In this document: piece after piece, positions 1-6,159 of the stretch
Numbering within the stretch: the stretch's first letter is position 1
Layout: each line of letters opens with the position of its first letter
Assembly: GCA_014896635.1 (NCBI GenBank)
Contig: JADBKA010000179.1
Span: 1 to 9,776, forward strand
Length of the DNA: 9,776 nt
Source of the DNA: Ktedonobacteraceae bacterium
GTDB lineage: Bacteria; Chloroflexota; Ktedonobacteria; Ktedonobacterales; Ktedonobacteraceae
Direction of reading: 5' to 3'
The notes under the pieces: generated by a model
What the model was told of the DNA's origin: nothing
The model's input: the letters and a program-made list of their open reading frames with translations, nothing else
Databases searched by the model: none
Position numbers and translations under genes: made by a program

Positions 1-1075
1 GTAGGCGTAGATGAAAGGATCGACGTTGCCTGCCAGATATCCTGTGGTGTCGCTGGTCTCGTAATTGGTACGATGGTCTTTCACGATATTGTATGGGTGG
101 ATAGTTACCGTGCGGATCTGTGTGCCGAAGTCTGCCTGAACGTTTTCGCCTTTGAGTCTGGCGGTTTCTTCGGCGCGCTTTCTCTGTTCCAGTTCGTAAA
201 GGCGTGCGCGCAGTAGTTTCATTGCCACCTCGCGGTTCTGGATTTGTGAGCGTTCGTTCTGGCAGGTGACGACGATCCCGCTCGGTAAATGGCGGATACG
301 CACTGCTGAGTCGGTCTTATTGACATGCTGGCCGCCTGCGCCTGTTGAGCGATAGGTGTCTACCTCGATATCTTCGGGTCGGATGGTAATTTCGATGGCG
401 TCCTCGATATCGGGCAGAACCTCTACTTTCGCAAAGGAGGTATGGCGCCGGTGGGCAGCATCGAAAGGAGAGAGGCGAATCAGGCGGTGCGTACCGATTT
501 CAGAGCGCAGGTAACCATAGGCGTAGCGCCCGGCGATTTCTACGGTAACGCTCTTAATGCCTGCCTCTTCACCTTCGCTGTAGTCATAGATCTCGGTGCG
601 GAAGTGGTGCTGATCTGCCCAGCGCAGGTACATACGCAGGAGCATTTCCGCCCAGTCCTGGGCATCGACACCGCCGCTTCCCGCATGGATGCTCAGGATA
701 GCATTGCGTTCGTCGTGCTCGCCGTTGAGCATCAGGGCGAATTCCAGTTCCTCAATCTGCTGTTCAAGCGGGGGAAGGGCGTGTGCAATTTCTGCCTGTA
801 TCTCTTCGTCTGGCTCCTCTTCCAGCAACTGGGCCAGTCCTTGCAGATCCGTGAGTTGTGCGGCTATCCCTTCCCACGTTGTGACCTCTTCGCGCAGGGC
901 ATTTAGCTGCTGCATCCGCGACTGAGCCTTGCGGTTATCCGACCAGAAGTCGGGGGCCAGGCTTTCTTCTTCAAGTTTGCTTATTTGCGTCTTTTTGTGG
1001 TCCAGGTCAAAGACGCACCATTGTTTTCTGAACGCGCTCTTGGAGGCGTTCGATCTGGTTCATCAGTTCACTCAT
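1..1075 (-). CDS. prfB: Peptide chain release factor 2 (RF2), programmed +1 frameshift, C-terminal end cut by window edge
   Basis: RF2 recognises UGA and UAA stop codons in the ribosomal A site and triggers peptide release. The reading starts at ATG 1075, runs 22 codons to CTT, meets an in-frame TGA (1009-1007), and continues in the +1 frame from 1008 without a stop to position 1 (336 further codons). The +1 frame shows the RF2 stop-recognition tripeptide SPF (471-463, in RLSPFDAAHRRHTS) and the catalytic GGQ loop (336-328, in STGAGGQHVNKTDS). The last visible residues, VDPFIYAY, match the family's end, so perhaps 5-10 residues are missing. Total visible length is about 358 aa, against roughly 365 for known RF2. 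The SPF motif and the UGA frameshift argue for RF2 over RF1. No Shine-Dalgarno precedes ATG 1075; a second ATG lies at 1063 but also lacks one. It lies 33 bp after the upstream gene. Confidence 0.96.
1006..1019 (-). promoter_or_regulatory. prfB programmed +1 frameshift site (CTT TGA C)
   Basis: Reading on the minus strand, codon 22 (CTT, 1012-1010) is followed by an in-frame TGA (1009-1007) and then C at 1006, the canonical slippery signal of bacterial prfB. Slipping one base gives GAC CTG GAC CAC, which encodes the expected RF2 sequence. When RF2 is scarce, the ribosome pauses at UGA and slips, so RF2 controls its own level. In E. coli an AGGGGG stimulator sits 3 nt before CTT. Here the same place reads ATGGTG, leaving only GGTG, which could pair with CACC of the anti-Shine-Dalgarno. 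Confidence 0.93.
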
Positions 1076-1082
1076 GGCCTGT

Positions 1083-1111
1083 ATTATATCATACATCCCC
1101 GGTCCTGGCTA
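1083..1111 (-). promoter_or_regulatory. Predicted prfB promoter, extended -10, likely leaderless start
   Basis: On the minus strand a perfect TATAAT (1088-1083) is preceded by TG plus one base (1091-1089), an extended -10. A 4/6 match to the -35 box, TAGCCA (1111-1106), lies 17 bp upstream and overlaps the stop codon of the preceding gene. Only seven bases, ACAGGCC, separate TATAAT from ATG 1075, so transcription should begin at or within a base of the start codon. The -10 region also forms a near-perfect dyad (GTAT-n-ATAT-n-ATAC, 1094-1081). The promoter call is inference from motif match and spacing. Confidence 0.65.
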
Positions 1112-2335
1112 TCCCAGCAGGATATTCGTCAGCAGCAATTGTCCGCTGGCGGAACTCTTTTCTTGCGGCTGTGTTTTGATGAGCAGCAGTCCTTGCTGGT
1201 TGGGGACACGATTCGTGTAGGTGATTGTACACTCATATTGTCCGTCCTGTCGTATGGTAAGCGACGGCTTATTCAGGGTGTACATGGGGGTCAGAGCGTG
1301 ATCAAAGAGCATTATGCTGGTCTGCTTCTGTGCCGGTTCGACGGTGCCGCGAATGGTGATCGGCGATGAGACAGGATGCTGGAGTGGGGACTGGTCGAGG
1401 GTGATGCCGCGCGTCTGTGCGTGGGTGACAAACCACAGACCGCTCTCATCGCTCTGGACCAGACGCATCAGGGTAATGGGAATTTCCAGGTGTGACTGCT
1501 GCTGTACAAGCAGAACGTGTGCGGTTCTGCCGTCGTTATCCTGCAAGCTGCCCTTGAAGTCGGAAAGTTGCAGGATATCTCTTGCCATCTGCTCTGCTGT
1601 TGCCAGCGGGTCGGTCCAGGGAAGTGGTTCGCCGTTACTGGCCTGCTCCTGAAGTGCTTCGGCCTCAGCCTGGCTGGTGACAGGATACAGGCCGGCGAAT
1701 GGAATCTGGACGAATGCGCCGTTGCGCCAGGCATATTCGCGGTACACGTGCTGCTGGAGGGGATTCACCAGGGTGCTGATGTCCTGAGAGTGGGTGGGAT
1801 CGAGCGAGCCAATGCTGAGTGTGCCGGCCTGTGTGACGCTGACCGAACCCTGCACGATGCCCTGGTGCTTGAAAAGCAGTGTCAATGCCGGGCGTCCATG
1901 CTGGAGCACACAGCCGTAAATATAGACATCCAGTTGGTGCTCGGGGCTACTGTCTATCACCGGCACGAGGGCCGCTGGCTGGCCATCGAGCAATTGTTCG
2001 ACGAACTGGACATTGCCAAGACTCTGAGTGCTTACCCGTCGCTGCACGATTTTCGTATAGTCCGTATTACGAATCAGGGCGGAACAACTGCCGGTAAACA
2101 CTGTCGGATAGGCCGTGTGCGTAACGGCGATAAAGTGTCCCAGCGCGATCAGTGTCAAGAGCAGGAGCAGGATGGTAAGAAGATGTGATTTCTTCGATGC
2201 GGCTTGAGGAGGAGATGATGCCTTTACAAGTAGAGGTTTCTGTACTCCTTGTTCGTCACGCATACCGCCACCCGACATTTTATTTTCGTGATCTTGCTTT
2301 ATTGAGAGATGGAGAATTCTTCTTTCTCTTTTCAT
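1109..2335 (-). CDS. Membrane-anchored protein with C-terminal Gmad2-like domain, function unknown
   Basis: A 408-aa protein. It has a charged cytoplasmic N-terminus (1-50), a single membrane helix (about 51-71, HLLTILLLLLTLIALGHF) and a long exported part. Residues about 320-407, with SSPITIRGTV near the start and QGLLLIKTQ plus a final strand, resemble the immunoglobulin-like Gmad2 domain of spore-germination-type proteins. The middle (about 200-310) has the pattern PVTSQAEAEALQ, PWTDPLATAEQ and GLWFVTHAQ, which I recall from Gmad2-containing proteins of sporulating or filamentous bacteria. Cys84 and Cys142 could form a disulfide outside the cell. The helix is too internal for a lipoprotein and has no lipobox. 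Start uncertain: ATG 2335, 2278 and 2263 are all possible and none has a good ribosome binding site. It is divergent from the protease gene and upstream of prfB. Membrane topology is fairly sure, domain match moderate, function unknown. Confidence 0.82.
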   Translation of the reverse strand: MKRERRILHLSIKQDHENKMSGGGMRDEQGVQKPLLVKASSPPQAASKKSHLLTILLLLLTLIALGHFIAVTHTAYPTVFTGSCSALIRNTDYTKIVQRRVSTQSLGNVQFVEQLLDGQPAALVPVIDSSPEHQLDVYIYGCVLQHGRPALTLLFKHQGIVQGSVSVTQAGTLSIGSLDPTHSQDISTLVNPLQQHVYREYAWRNGAFVQIPFAGLYPVTSQAEAEALQEQASNGEPLPWTDPLATAEQMARDILQLSDFKGSLQDNDGRTAHVLLVQQQSHLEIPITLMRLVQSDESGLWFVTHAQTRGITLDQSPLQHPVSSPITIRGTVEPAQKQTSIMLFDHALTPMYTLNKPSLTIRQDGQYECTITYTNRVPNQQGLLLIKTQPQEKSSASGQLLLTNILLG

Positions 2336-2361
2336 TCTACCGGGGAGGTGAAAACAGGTGG

Positions 2362-2378
2362 GCAGATATTATCTCTGC
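2362..2378. promoter_or_regulatory. 17-bp dyad in the divergent promoter region, possible operator
   Basis: The sequence GCAGATATTATCTCTGC is symmetric except at one mismatched pair: GCAGA-n-AT-t-AT-n-TCTGC. It covers the predicted -10 of the leftward promoter and ends 19 bp before the rightward -10. Such placement is typical of a repressor operator, but no cognate regulator is identified. Confidence 0.4.
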
Positions 2379-2397
2379 TCGCGGGAAAAATTGTGAT
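2368..2397 (-). promoter_or_regulatory. Possible promoter for the Gmad2-like membrane protein
   Basis: On the minus strand, GATAAT (2373-2368) lies 18 bp downstream of ATCACA (2397-2392), a 4/6 match to TTGACA. Transcription would start near 2361, about 26 nt before ATG 2335. The -35 box overlaps the -10 of the rightward protease promoter by one base, so the two would compete. Motif-based inference only. Confidence 0.4.
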
Positions 2398-2402
2398 ACA
2401 AT
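2394..2402 (+). promoter_or_regulatory. Possible extended -10 promoter for the HtrA-like protease
   Basis: TACAAT (2397-2402) is preceded by TGA (2394-2396), giving an extended -10. There is no convincing -35 at 16-18 bp. Transcription would begin near 2409, leaving a leader of about 73 nt before ATG 2482. Confidence 0.45.
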
Positions 2403-2481
2403 AGAGATCAATCTTATTGAGCCTTTGCCTCGCACGCAAGCAATCAGGCCGGAAGGGTTCCACAGTAAATAGAGTAGAGAC

Positions 2482-3453
2482 ATGGTAACGAATGCATTTG
2501 AACGAGATGCGCAGGCGATGGATGCGTATTCTCGTGCAGTAACTGCGGCTGCCGAGCGTGTGGGGCCGGCGGTAGTACGTATAGATGTAGAACAGGGCGG
2601 CAGGTACGCAAGACGCTCTGCGCCTGCGCCTGAGTTCGGGGGAGGGATTGGCTCAGGCTTTATCTTTGCCTCGGATGGCCAGATCCTTACCAATGCTCAC
2701 GTAGTAGAGCATGCGCGCCGGATTCGTGTCACGCTTGCCGATGGCCGTAGCTTTGATGCGGCGCTCGCTGGCAGTGATCCCGCTGTAGATGTGGCAGTGC
2801 TGCGTATCGGAGCTGATCACCTGCCGGTGGCTGAGCTTGGGCGTACGCCGCTGCGTGTCGGACAACTGGTTATCGCGGTCGGCAATCCCTATGGTCTCAA
2901 CTGGACGGTGACTGCCGGCGTTGTCAGTGCGTTGAACCGGACGCTAAACGCTCCCGGTTCGCACAGGATGACTGGTCTGATCCAGACGGATACCTCGATC
3001 AATCCTGGCAATTCCGGCGGGCCGCTGGTCGATAGCATGGGGCGCGTGGTGGGGATGACCACAGCGATGATGCCGATGGCGCAGGGTCTGGGCTTCTCGA
3101 TCCCGCTCGACACCATCAAAACTGTTGTCGTGCGTGTGGCCAAATCGCGCGAAGTTTCGTCCACAAAACTCTCGCTCGGCGTCGGCGGCATGCGCGTGCC
3201 GCTGGATTCTGCTTTGCGCCGTAGTCTCTCACCGGACCGGCCCTATGGCATGCAAATCCTGGAGATCCGTGCGGGTAGTCCGGCGGAGCGTGCTGAACTC
3301 AAACGGCTGGATATCATCGTGGCTGCCGATGGCGAAACGGTAACGGAGCCGCGTGATCTGCAACGAATCGTGCAGCGGCATCGACCAGGCGAGAAAATGC
3401 TGATCAGCTTTATCAGAGGAGGAACGTTGCGCAAAGTAACTGCTGTGCTTTGA
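2482..3453 (+). CDS. Trypsin-like serine protease with PDZ domain (HtrA/DegP family, S1C), no signal peptide
   Basis: A 323-aa protein. The S1C protease domain (about 20-220) has the full triad: His73 in TNAHVV, Asp103 in DVAVL and Ser178 in INPGNSGGP. A single PDZ domain follows (about 229-323), with the usual GSPAE segment at 265-269. HtrA proteases degrade or refold damaged proteins and are normally exported or membrane-anchored. This one begins MVTNAFERDAQAMDAYSR, without a hydrophobic stretch, so it appears cytoplasmic unless the start is wrong. In the PDZ part the common AGL-x-x-GD turn reads AELKRLD, with both glycines replaced. The ribosome binding site before ATG is weak (AGAGTAGAG). 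The gene is transcribed alone, with a hairpin right after the stop and a strong terminator 50 bp further on. Family assignment is very secure; location and substrates are inferred or unknown. Confidence 0.95.
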   Translation: MVTNAFERDAQAMDAYSRAVTAAAERVGPAVVRIDVEQGGRYARRSAPAPEFGGGIGSGFIFASDGQILTNAHVVEHARRIRVTLADGRSFDAALAGSDPAVDVAVLRIGADHLPVAELGRTPLRVGQLVIAVGNPYGLNWTVTAGVVSALNRTLNAPGSHRMTGLIQTDTSINPGNSGGPLVDSMGRVVGMTTAMMPMAQGLGFSIPLDTIKTVVVRVAKSREVSSTKLSLGVGGMRVPLDSALRRSLSPDRPYGMQILEIRAGSPAERAELKRLDIIVAADGETVTEPRDLQRIVQRHRPGEKMLISFIRGGTLRKVTAVL

Positions 3454-3460
3454 GATCCCT

Positions 3461-3476
3461 CGCCTCTGATGAGGCG
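3461..3476 (+). terminator. Short hairpin just after the protease gene
   Basis: CGCCTC and GAGGCG form a 6-bp perfect stem with a TGAT loop, starting 7 bp after the stop codon, followed by CATTTCT. The T-run is poor, so it may be a weak terminator or a 3'-end-stabilising hairpin ahead of the larger one. In addition CCCTCGCC (3457-3464) is complementary to GGCGAGGG (3562-3569), so a longer-range fold enclosing both hairpins is possible. Confidence 0.4.
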
Positions 3477-3502
3477 CATTTCTGGCAGAAAATGTGACTT
3501 TC

Positions 3503-3555
3503 TTTCAGGCTTTGACCCCTATCATAGAAGCGGACGGTCAAAGCCTGAAATTTTT
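3503..3555 (+). terminator. Rho-independent terminator with perfect 15-bp stem
   Basis: TTTCAGGCTTTGACC (3503-3517) is exactly complementary to GGTCAAAGCCTGAAA (3536-3550), with an 18-nt loop between. The right arm is followed directly by TTTTT (3551-3555). This is a convincing intrinsic terminator for the protease transcript. The loop is longer than the usual 3-8 nt. Confidence 0.8.
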
Positions 3556-3635
3556 ATAGCTGGCGAGGGCTGCGTCCTGCATGGAAAGCTACTCAGATAC
3601 AGTTGTCTTCTTTGTTCGTCCGAGTCTTCTGCTGA

Positions 3636-3669
3636 ATCTGCTTGCGCTATAATAGGGGTGCAAGCAGAT
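3636..3669. repeat. Perfect 10-bp inverted repeat around the -10 box of the flavin oxidoreductase promoter
   Basis: ATCTGCTTGC (3636-3645) and its exact complement GCAAGCAGAT (3660-3669) flank a 14-nt loop that contains TATAAT. The right arm is followed by CTATTTTTTTG, so the structure could also end transcripts from the left. Either an operator, a terminator or both would fit the sequence. Confidence 0.6.
3648..3653 (+). promoter_or_regulatory. Predicted -10 (TATAAT) for the flavin oxidoreductase gene
   Basis: A perfect TATAAT lies about 60 bp before the start codon. The region 16-18 bp upstream gives no good -35 (TCTTCT or similar), which would fit an activator-dependent or weak promoter. 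Transcription would start near 3660, at the right arm of the inverted repeat. Confidence 0.5.
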
Positions 3670-3713
3670 CTATTTTTTTGTAACAGGGCGCTAAAGAAGG
3701 AGTACACCTGTCG

Positions 3714-4715
3714 ATGTCATCACTGCCTGAGCGCATGCATACGCGCTTTACAGAGCTGGTAGACGTTCGTTATCCGATTGTGCAGGGTGGTTTATCGCAG
3801 CTTTCGTTTGCCGAACTGGCTGCCGCCGTTTCCAATGCCGGGGGTCTGGGCCAGATCGGCTGTGCCTGTTTTCCGACGCCGGAGGCATTGCGTGCGGATA
3901 TCCAGAAAGCGAAGCGTTTGACGGATAAGCCGTTTGGCGTAAACTTCCCTATTGGTCATATTCCCCTGGAGCCGTTTTTAGATGCCGCGCTGGAGGAGAG
4001 GCCGGCGGTGATCAGCATTACCGGCGGCAATCCTGAGCCACTTTTGCGCCGTATTCAGCAGAGCGGCGTGCCGGTGCGTACGATGGTACTGGTAGCGGGT
4101 GTGCGCGCGGCGCGCAAGGCTGAGGCGCTGGGGGCTGATGCCGTCATCGCTGTCGGCTTTGAGGGTGGTGGTCATCTAGGACGCGATGATATTGGCACGA
4201 TGGTACTGACGCCACGTGTCGTGGAATCGATCAGGATACCTGTGCTTGCCAGTGGAGGCATCGCCGATGGACGTGGGCTGGCTGCCGCACTCGCGCTGGG
4301 AGCGGAAGGAATCGAACTGGGGACGCGCTTCGTGGCAGTGCGGGAAAGCAACGCCCATCCTCATTATCAGCAGGCACTGGTAGAGGCGCAGGAGACCGAT
4401 ACGATGATCATTGAGCGGGCTATTGGGCGTCCTGCGCGTGCTTTGAAAGGGGCAATGGCCGCGCAGATTCTCCAGGTGGAGAAAGAACTGGAGGAGGCGC
4501 AGGCTCCGGCTAACGAACGTTTGCAGCGCCTGCTGCCACTCATCGCCGGGCGTATCAACCGGCGTGCGGCGCTCGAAGGCGTGCTGGAAGAAGGCTTCGT
4601 CTGGGCGGGCCAGGTGGTCGGCCTGATTCATGATATCCCGACCACCCGCGAGCTGATTGAGCGCATCGTTGCCGAAGCCCACGACATCATTGTACGCATG
4701 CAACGTGTATTCTAA
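3714..4715 (+). CDS. NAD(P)H-dependent flavin oxidoreductase, nitronate monooxygenase / FabK family
   Basis: A 333-aa TIM-barrel FMN enzyme. Family marks in order: YPIVQGGLSQLSFAELAAAVSNAGGLGQIG (about 20-49, the FMN-binding start), KPFGVNFPIG (72-81), FEGGGHLG (149-156) with the putative catalytic His154, VLASGGIADGRG (177-188, FMN phosphate loop) and GTRF (203-206). Relatives include nitronate monooxygenases, which detoxify nitroalkanes, and FabK-type enoyl-ACP reductases. The GGGHLG motif fits both, so the substrate is open. It is most likely cytoplasmic. AAGGAG (3697-3702) lies 11 nt before ATG 3714, slightly long but usable. The gene stands alone between a promoter on its left and a convergent gene on its right. 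No adjacent fatty-acid-synthesis gene supports a FabK role, so a nitronate-monooxygenase-like or general flavin reductase is the safer label. Confidence 0.92.
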   Translation: MSSLPERMHTRFTELVDVRYPIVQGGLSQLSFAELAAAVSNAGGLGQIGCACFPTPEALRADIQKAKRLTDKPFGVNFPIGHIPLEPFLDAALEERPAVISITGGNPEPLLRRIQQSGVPVRTMVLVAGVRAARKAEALGADAVIAVGFEGGGHLGRDDIGTMVLTPRVVESIRIPVLASGGIADGRGLAAALALGAEGIELGTRFVAVRESNAHPHYQQALVEAQETDTMIIERAIGRPARALKGAMAAQILQVEKELEEAQAPANERLQRLLPLIAGRINRRAALEGVLEEGFVWAGQVVGLIHDIPTTRELIERIVAEAHDIIVRMQRVF

Positions 4716-4726
4716 TGCTCGTCAAG

Positions 4727-6154
4727 TCACCTGTTACTTGCCAGGAACTCACCCACTTCCGCCAGGGCTGCCATTGCACGGCAGGTGATCTCGACGGATT
4801 CGTAGTAAGGGACGCGCTCTTCGCGCAGCAGGCGCAGTGCGGGGATATCATGGCGGGCATAGATCGTCTGCACCAGCACTGGCTTGCGATACGCGCGTAC
4901 CAGGCGACCAAGTTCGCGCGCGGCTGCCTCTTCGCGTGCGCCAAAAGATTCTGAGAGCAGCCAGCGGTAGCCGCCGAACAGACCGGTGATGATCACTCCA
5001 TCAACGTCGGGATCTTTCAGGCAGATCTCGGTCAACCAGGCGAAGGAGAGAGGATCTTCGTCGGCGGCGCCTGCCACATCAACTGGATTGGTCGAAGTAG
5101 CGCGTGCGGGCATCAGAGCGCGCAGGCCCTGTTGTGTTGACTCGTTGAGGATCGGCACCTCCAGGCCGGCACGAATTGCGGCATCGCCAGTCGCCACCGA
5201 GCTGCCGCCACCGTCGCCGATGATGGCGATACGGCGTCCGCCAAGCGGGGTCGGCGGCTGTGTAGCCAGTGCCTGGGCGACGGGGAACAGTTCGTCGGAG
5301 CGCAGAACGCGCACCACGCCACTGCCGCGCAGGCCAGTGTCGTTATCGGGACGCAGCTCTGCTTTGCTGCCGGTATGGGCCAGCGCGGCTCGCACTCCTA
5401 CCTCAGTTGCACCGCTGAGCAGGATTGCCACCGGTTTGTAGTGGCCGCGCTCATACATTTCTTTTGTGACGCGGCGCAGCGTCTGTTCCTGAATGGCCTC
5501 GACGTAACCGGCGATCACCGTCGTCTCAGGGTCGTCGGCCAGGTATTGCATGCATTCGGGAAAGTCCACATCGACGGCATTGCCAATGCTCAAAAACGTC
5601 GTGAAGCCCAGGCCATCCAGATGCGCCTGGGCGTACCAGTACATACCCAGATTGCCGCTCTGAGAAACCAGCCCGATGGGACCGGCGGGCAGTGGAAAGA
5701 CCATACCGAGCGCATTCAGGTGCGAGCGTCGTACATACAGTCCCATGCAGTTGCTGCCGATGATGCGAATGCCATGTTCGTGGCAACGCGCGACCAGTTG
5801 TCGTTCCAACTCGTAGCCTTGCGGTCCGGTTTCGCTGAATCCGGCGGTGATAATGACAATGCCTTTTACGCCGTGAGCGATGCAATCTTCGACCGAAGAT
5901 TGCACATGGGCAAAAGACGTCGCAATAACTGCCAGGTCAACCGGTCCCGGTACATCGCGCAGGCTACGGTAAGCCGGGCGGCCAAGAATATCGGGGACCG
6001 TCGGATTGATGAAATAAATATCGCCGGGGAAACCACCGGCGATGAGCTGCCGGGCTGCCACATGTCCCCATTTCTGGGGAGCACGCGACGCGCCCAGTAT
6101 TGCAACTGAGCGCGGATGCAAAACTTCTTGCAGTGTATGGAGATAGTTGCTCAT
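4727..6154 (-). CDS. CoA-binding protein, ADP-forming acyl/acetyl-CoA synthetase alpha-subunit-like
   Basis: A 475-aa protein with the alpha-subunit layout of nucleoside-diphosphate-forming acyl-CoA synthetases. It has a Rossmann CoA-binding domain (about 8-140, LHPRSVAILGASRAPQKWG), then succinyl-CoA-ligase flavodoxin-like domains (about 155-295 and 305-470). GLVSQSGNLG (161-170) is conserved. RAALAHTGS (255-263) carries His260 in the place of the phosphorylated histidine. These enzymes convert acyl-CoA, ADP and phosphate to the acid, CoA and ATP through phosphohistidine. They need an ATP-grasp beta part, which is absent both here and in the rest of the window, so a partner elsewhere or a different role is implied. 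There is no GNAT domain, unlike E. coli Pat. ATG 6154 lies 5 bp after the stop of the PAC2 gene, so translation is probably coupled. The 3' end faces the flavin oxidoreductase gene with 11 bp between stops. Confidence 0.9.
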   Translation of the reverse strand: MSNYLHTLQEVLHPRSVAILGASRAPQKWGHVAARQLIAGGFPGDIYFINPTVPDILGRPAYRSLRDVPGPVDLAVIATSFAHVQSSVEDCIAHGVKGIVIITAGFSETGPQGYELERQLVARCHEHGIRIIGSNCMGLYVRRSHLNALGMVFPLPAGPIGLVSQSGNLGMYWYAQAHLDGLGFTTFLSIGNAVDVDFPECMQYLADDPETTVIAGYVEAIQEQTLRRVTKEMYERGHYKPVAILLSGATEVGVRAALAHTGSKAELRPDNDTGLRGSGVVRVLRSDELFPVAQALATQPPTPLGGRRIAIIGDGGGSSVATGDAAIRAGLEVPILNESTQQGLRALMPARATSTNPVDVAGAADEDPLSFAWLTEICLKDPDVDGVIITGLFGGYRWLLSESFGAREEAAARELGRLVRAYRKPVLVQTIYARHDIPALRLLREERVPYYESVEITCRAMAALAEVGEFLASNR

Positions 6155-6159
6155 GCCAC

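Noticed and set aside
442..906. Plus-strand open frame over prfB
   Set aside because: It is antisense to a clearly recognised gene and shows no family motifs.
1..1075. prfB as a pseudogene because of an in-frame stop
   Set aside because: The TGA is part of the standard CTT TGA C programmed frameshift signal, and the +1 frame is intact with SPF and GGQ motifs.
1517..2188. Long plus-strand open frame opposite the Gmad2-like protein
   Set aside because: The minus-strand frame is longer, with a membrane helix and domain pattern; the plus-strand product looks like a shadow.
5375..6109. Plus-strand 244-aa open frame
   Set aside because: It lies entirely opposite the CoA-ligase-like gene, which has clear motifs; no ribosome binding site or recognisable family on the plus strand.
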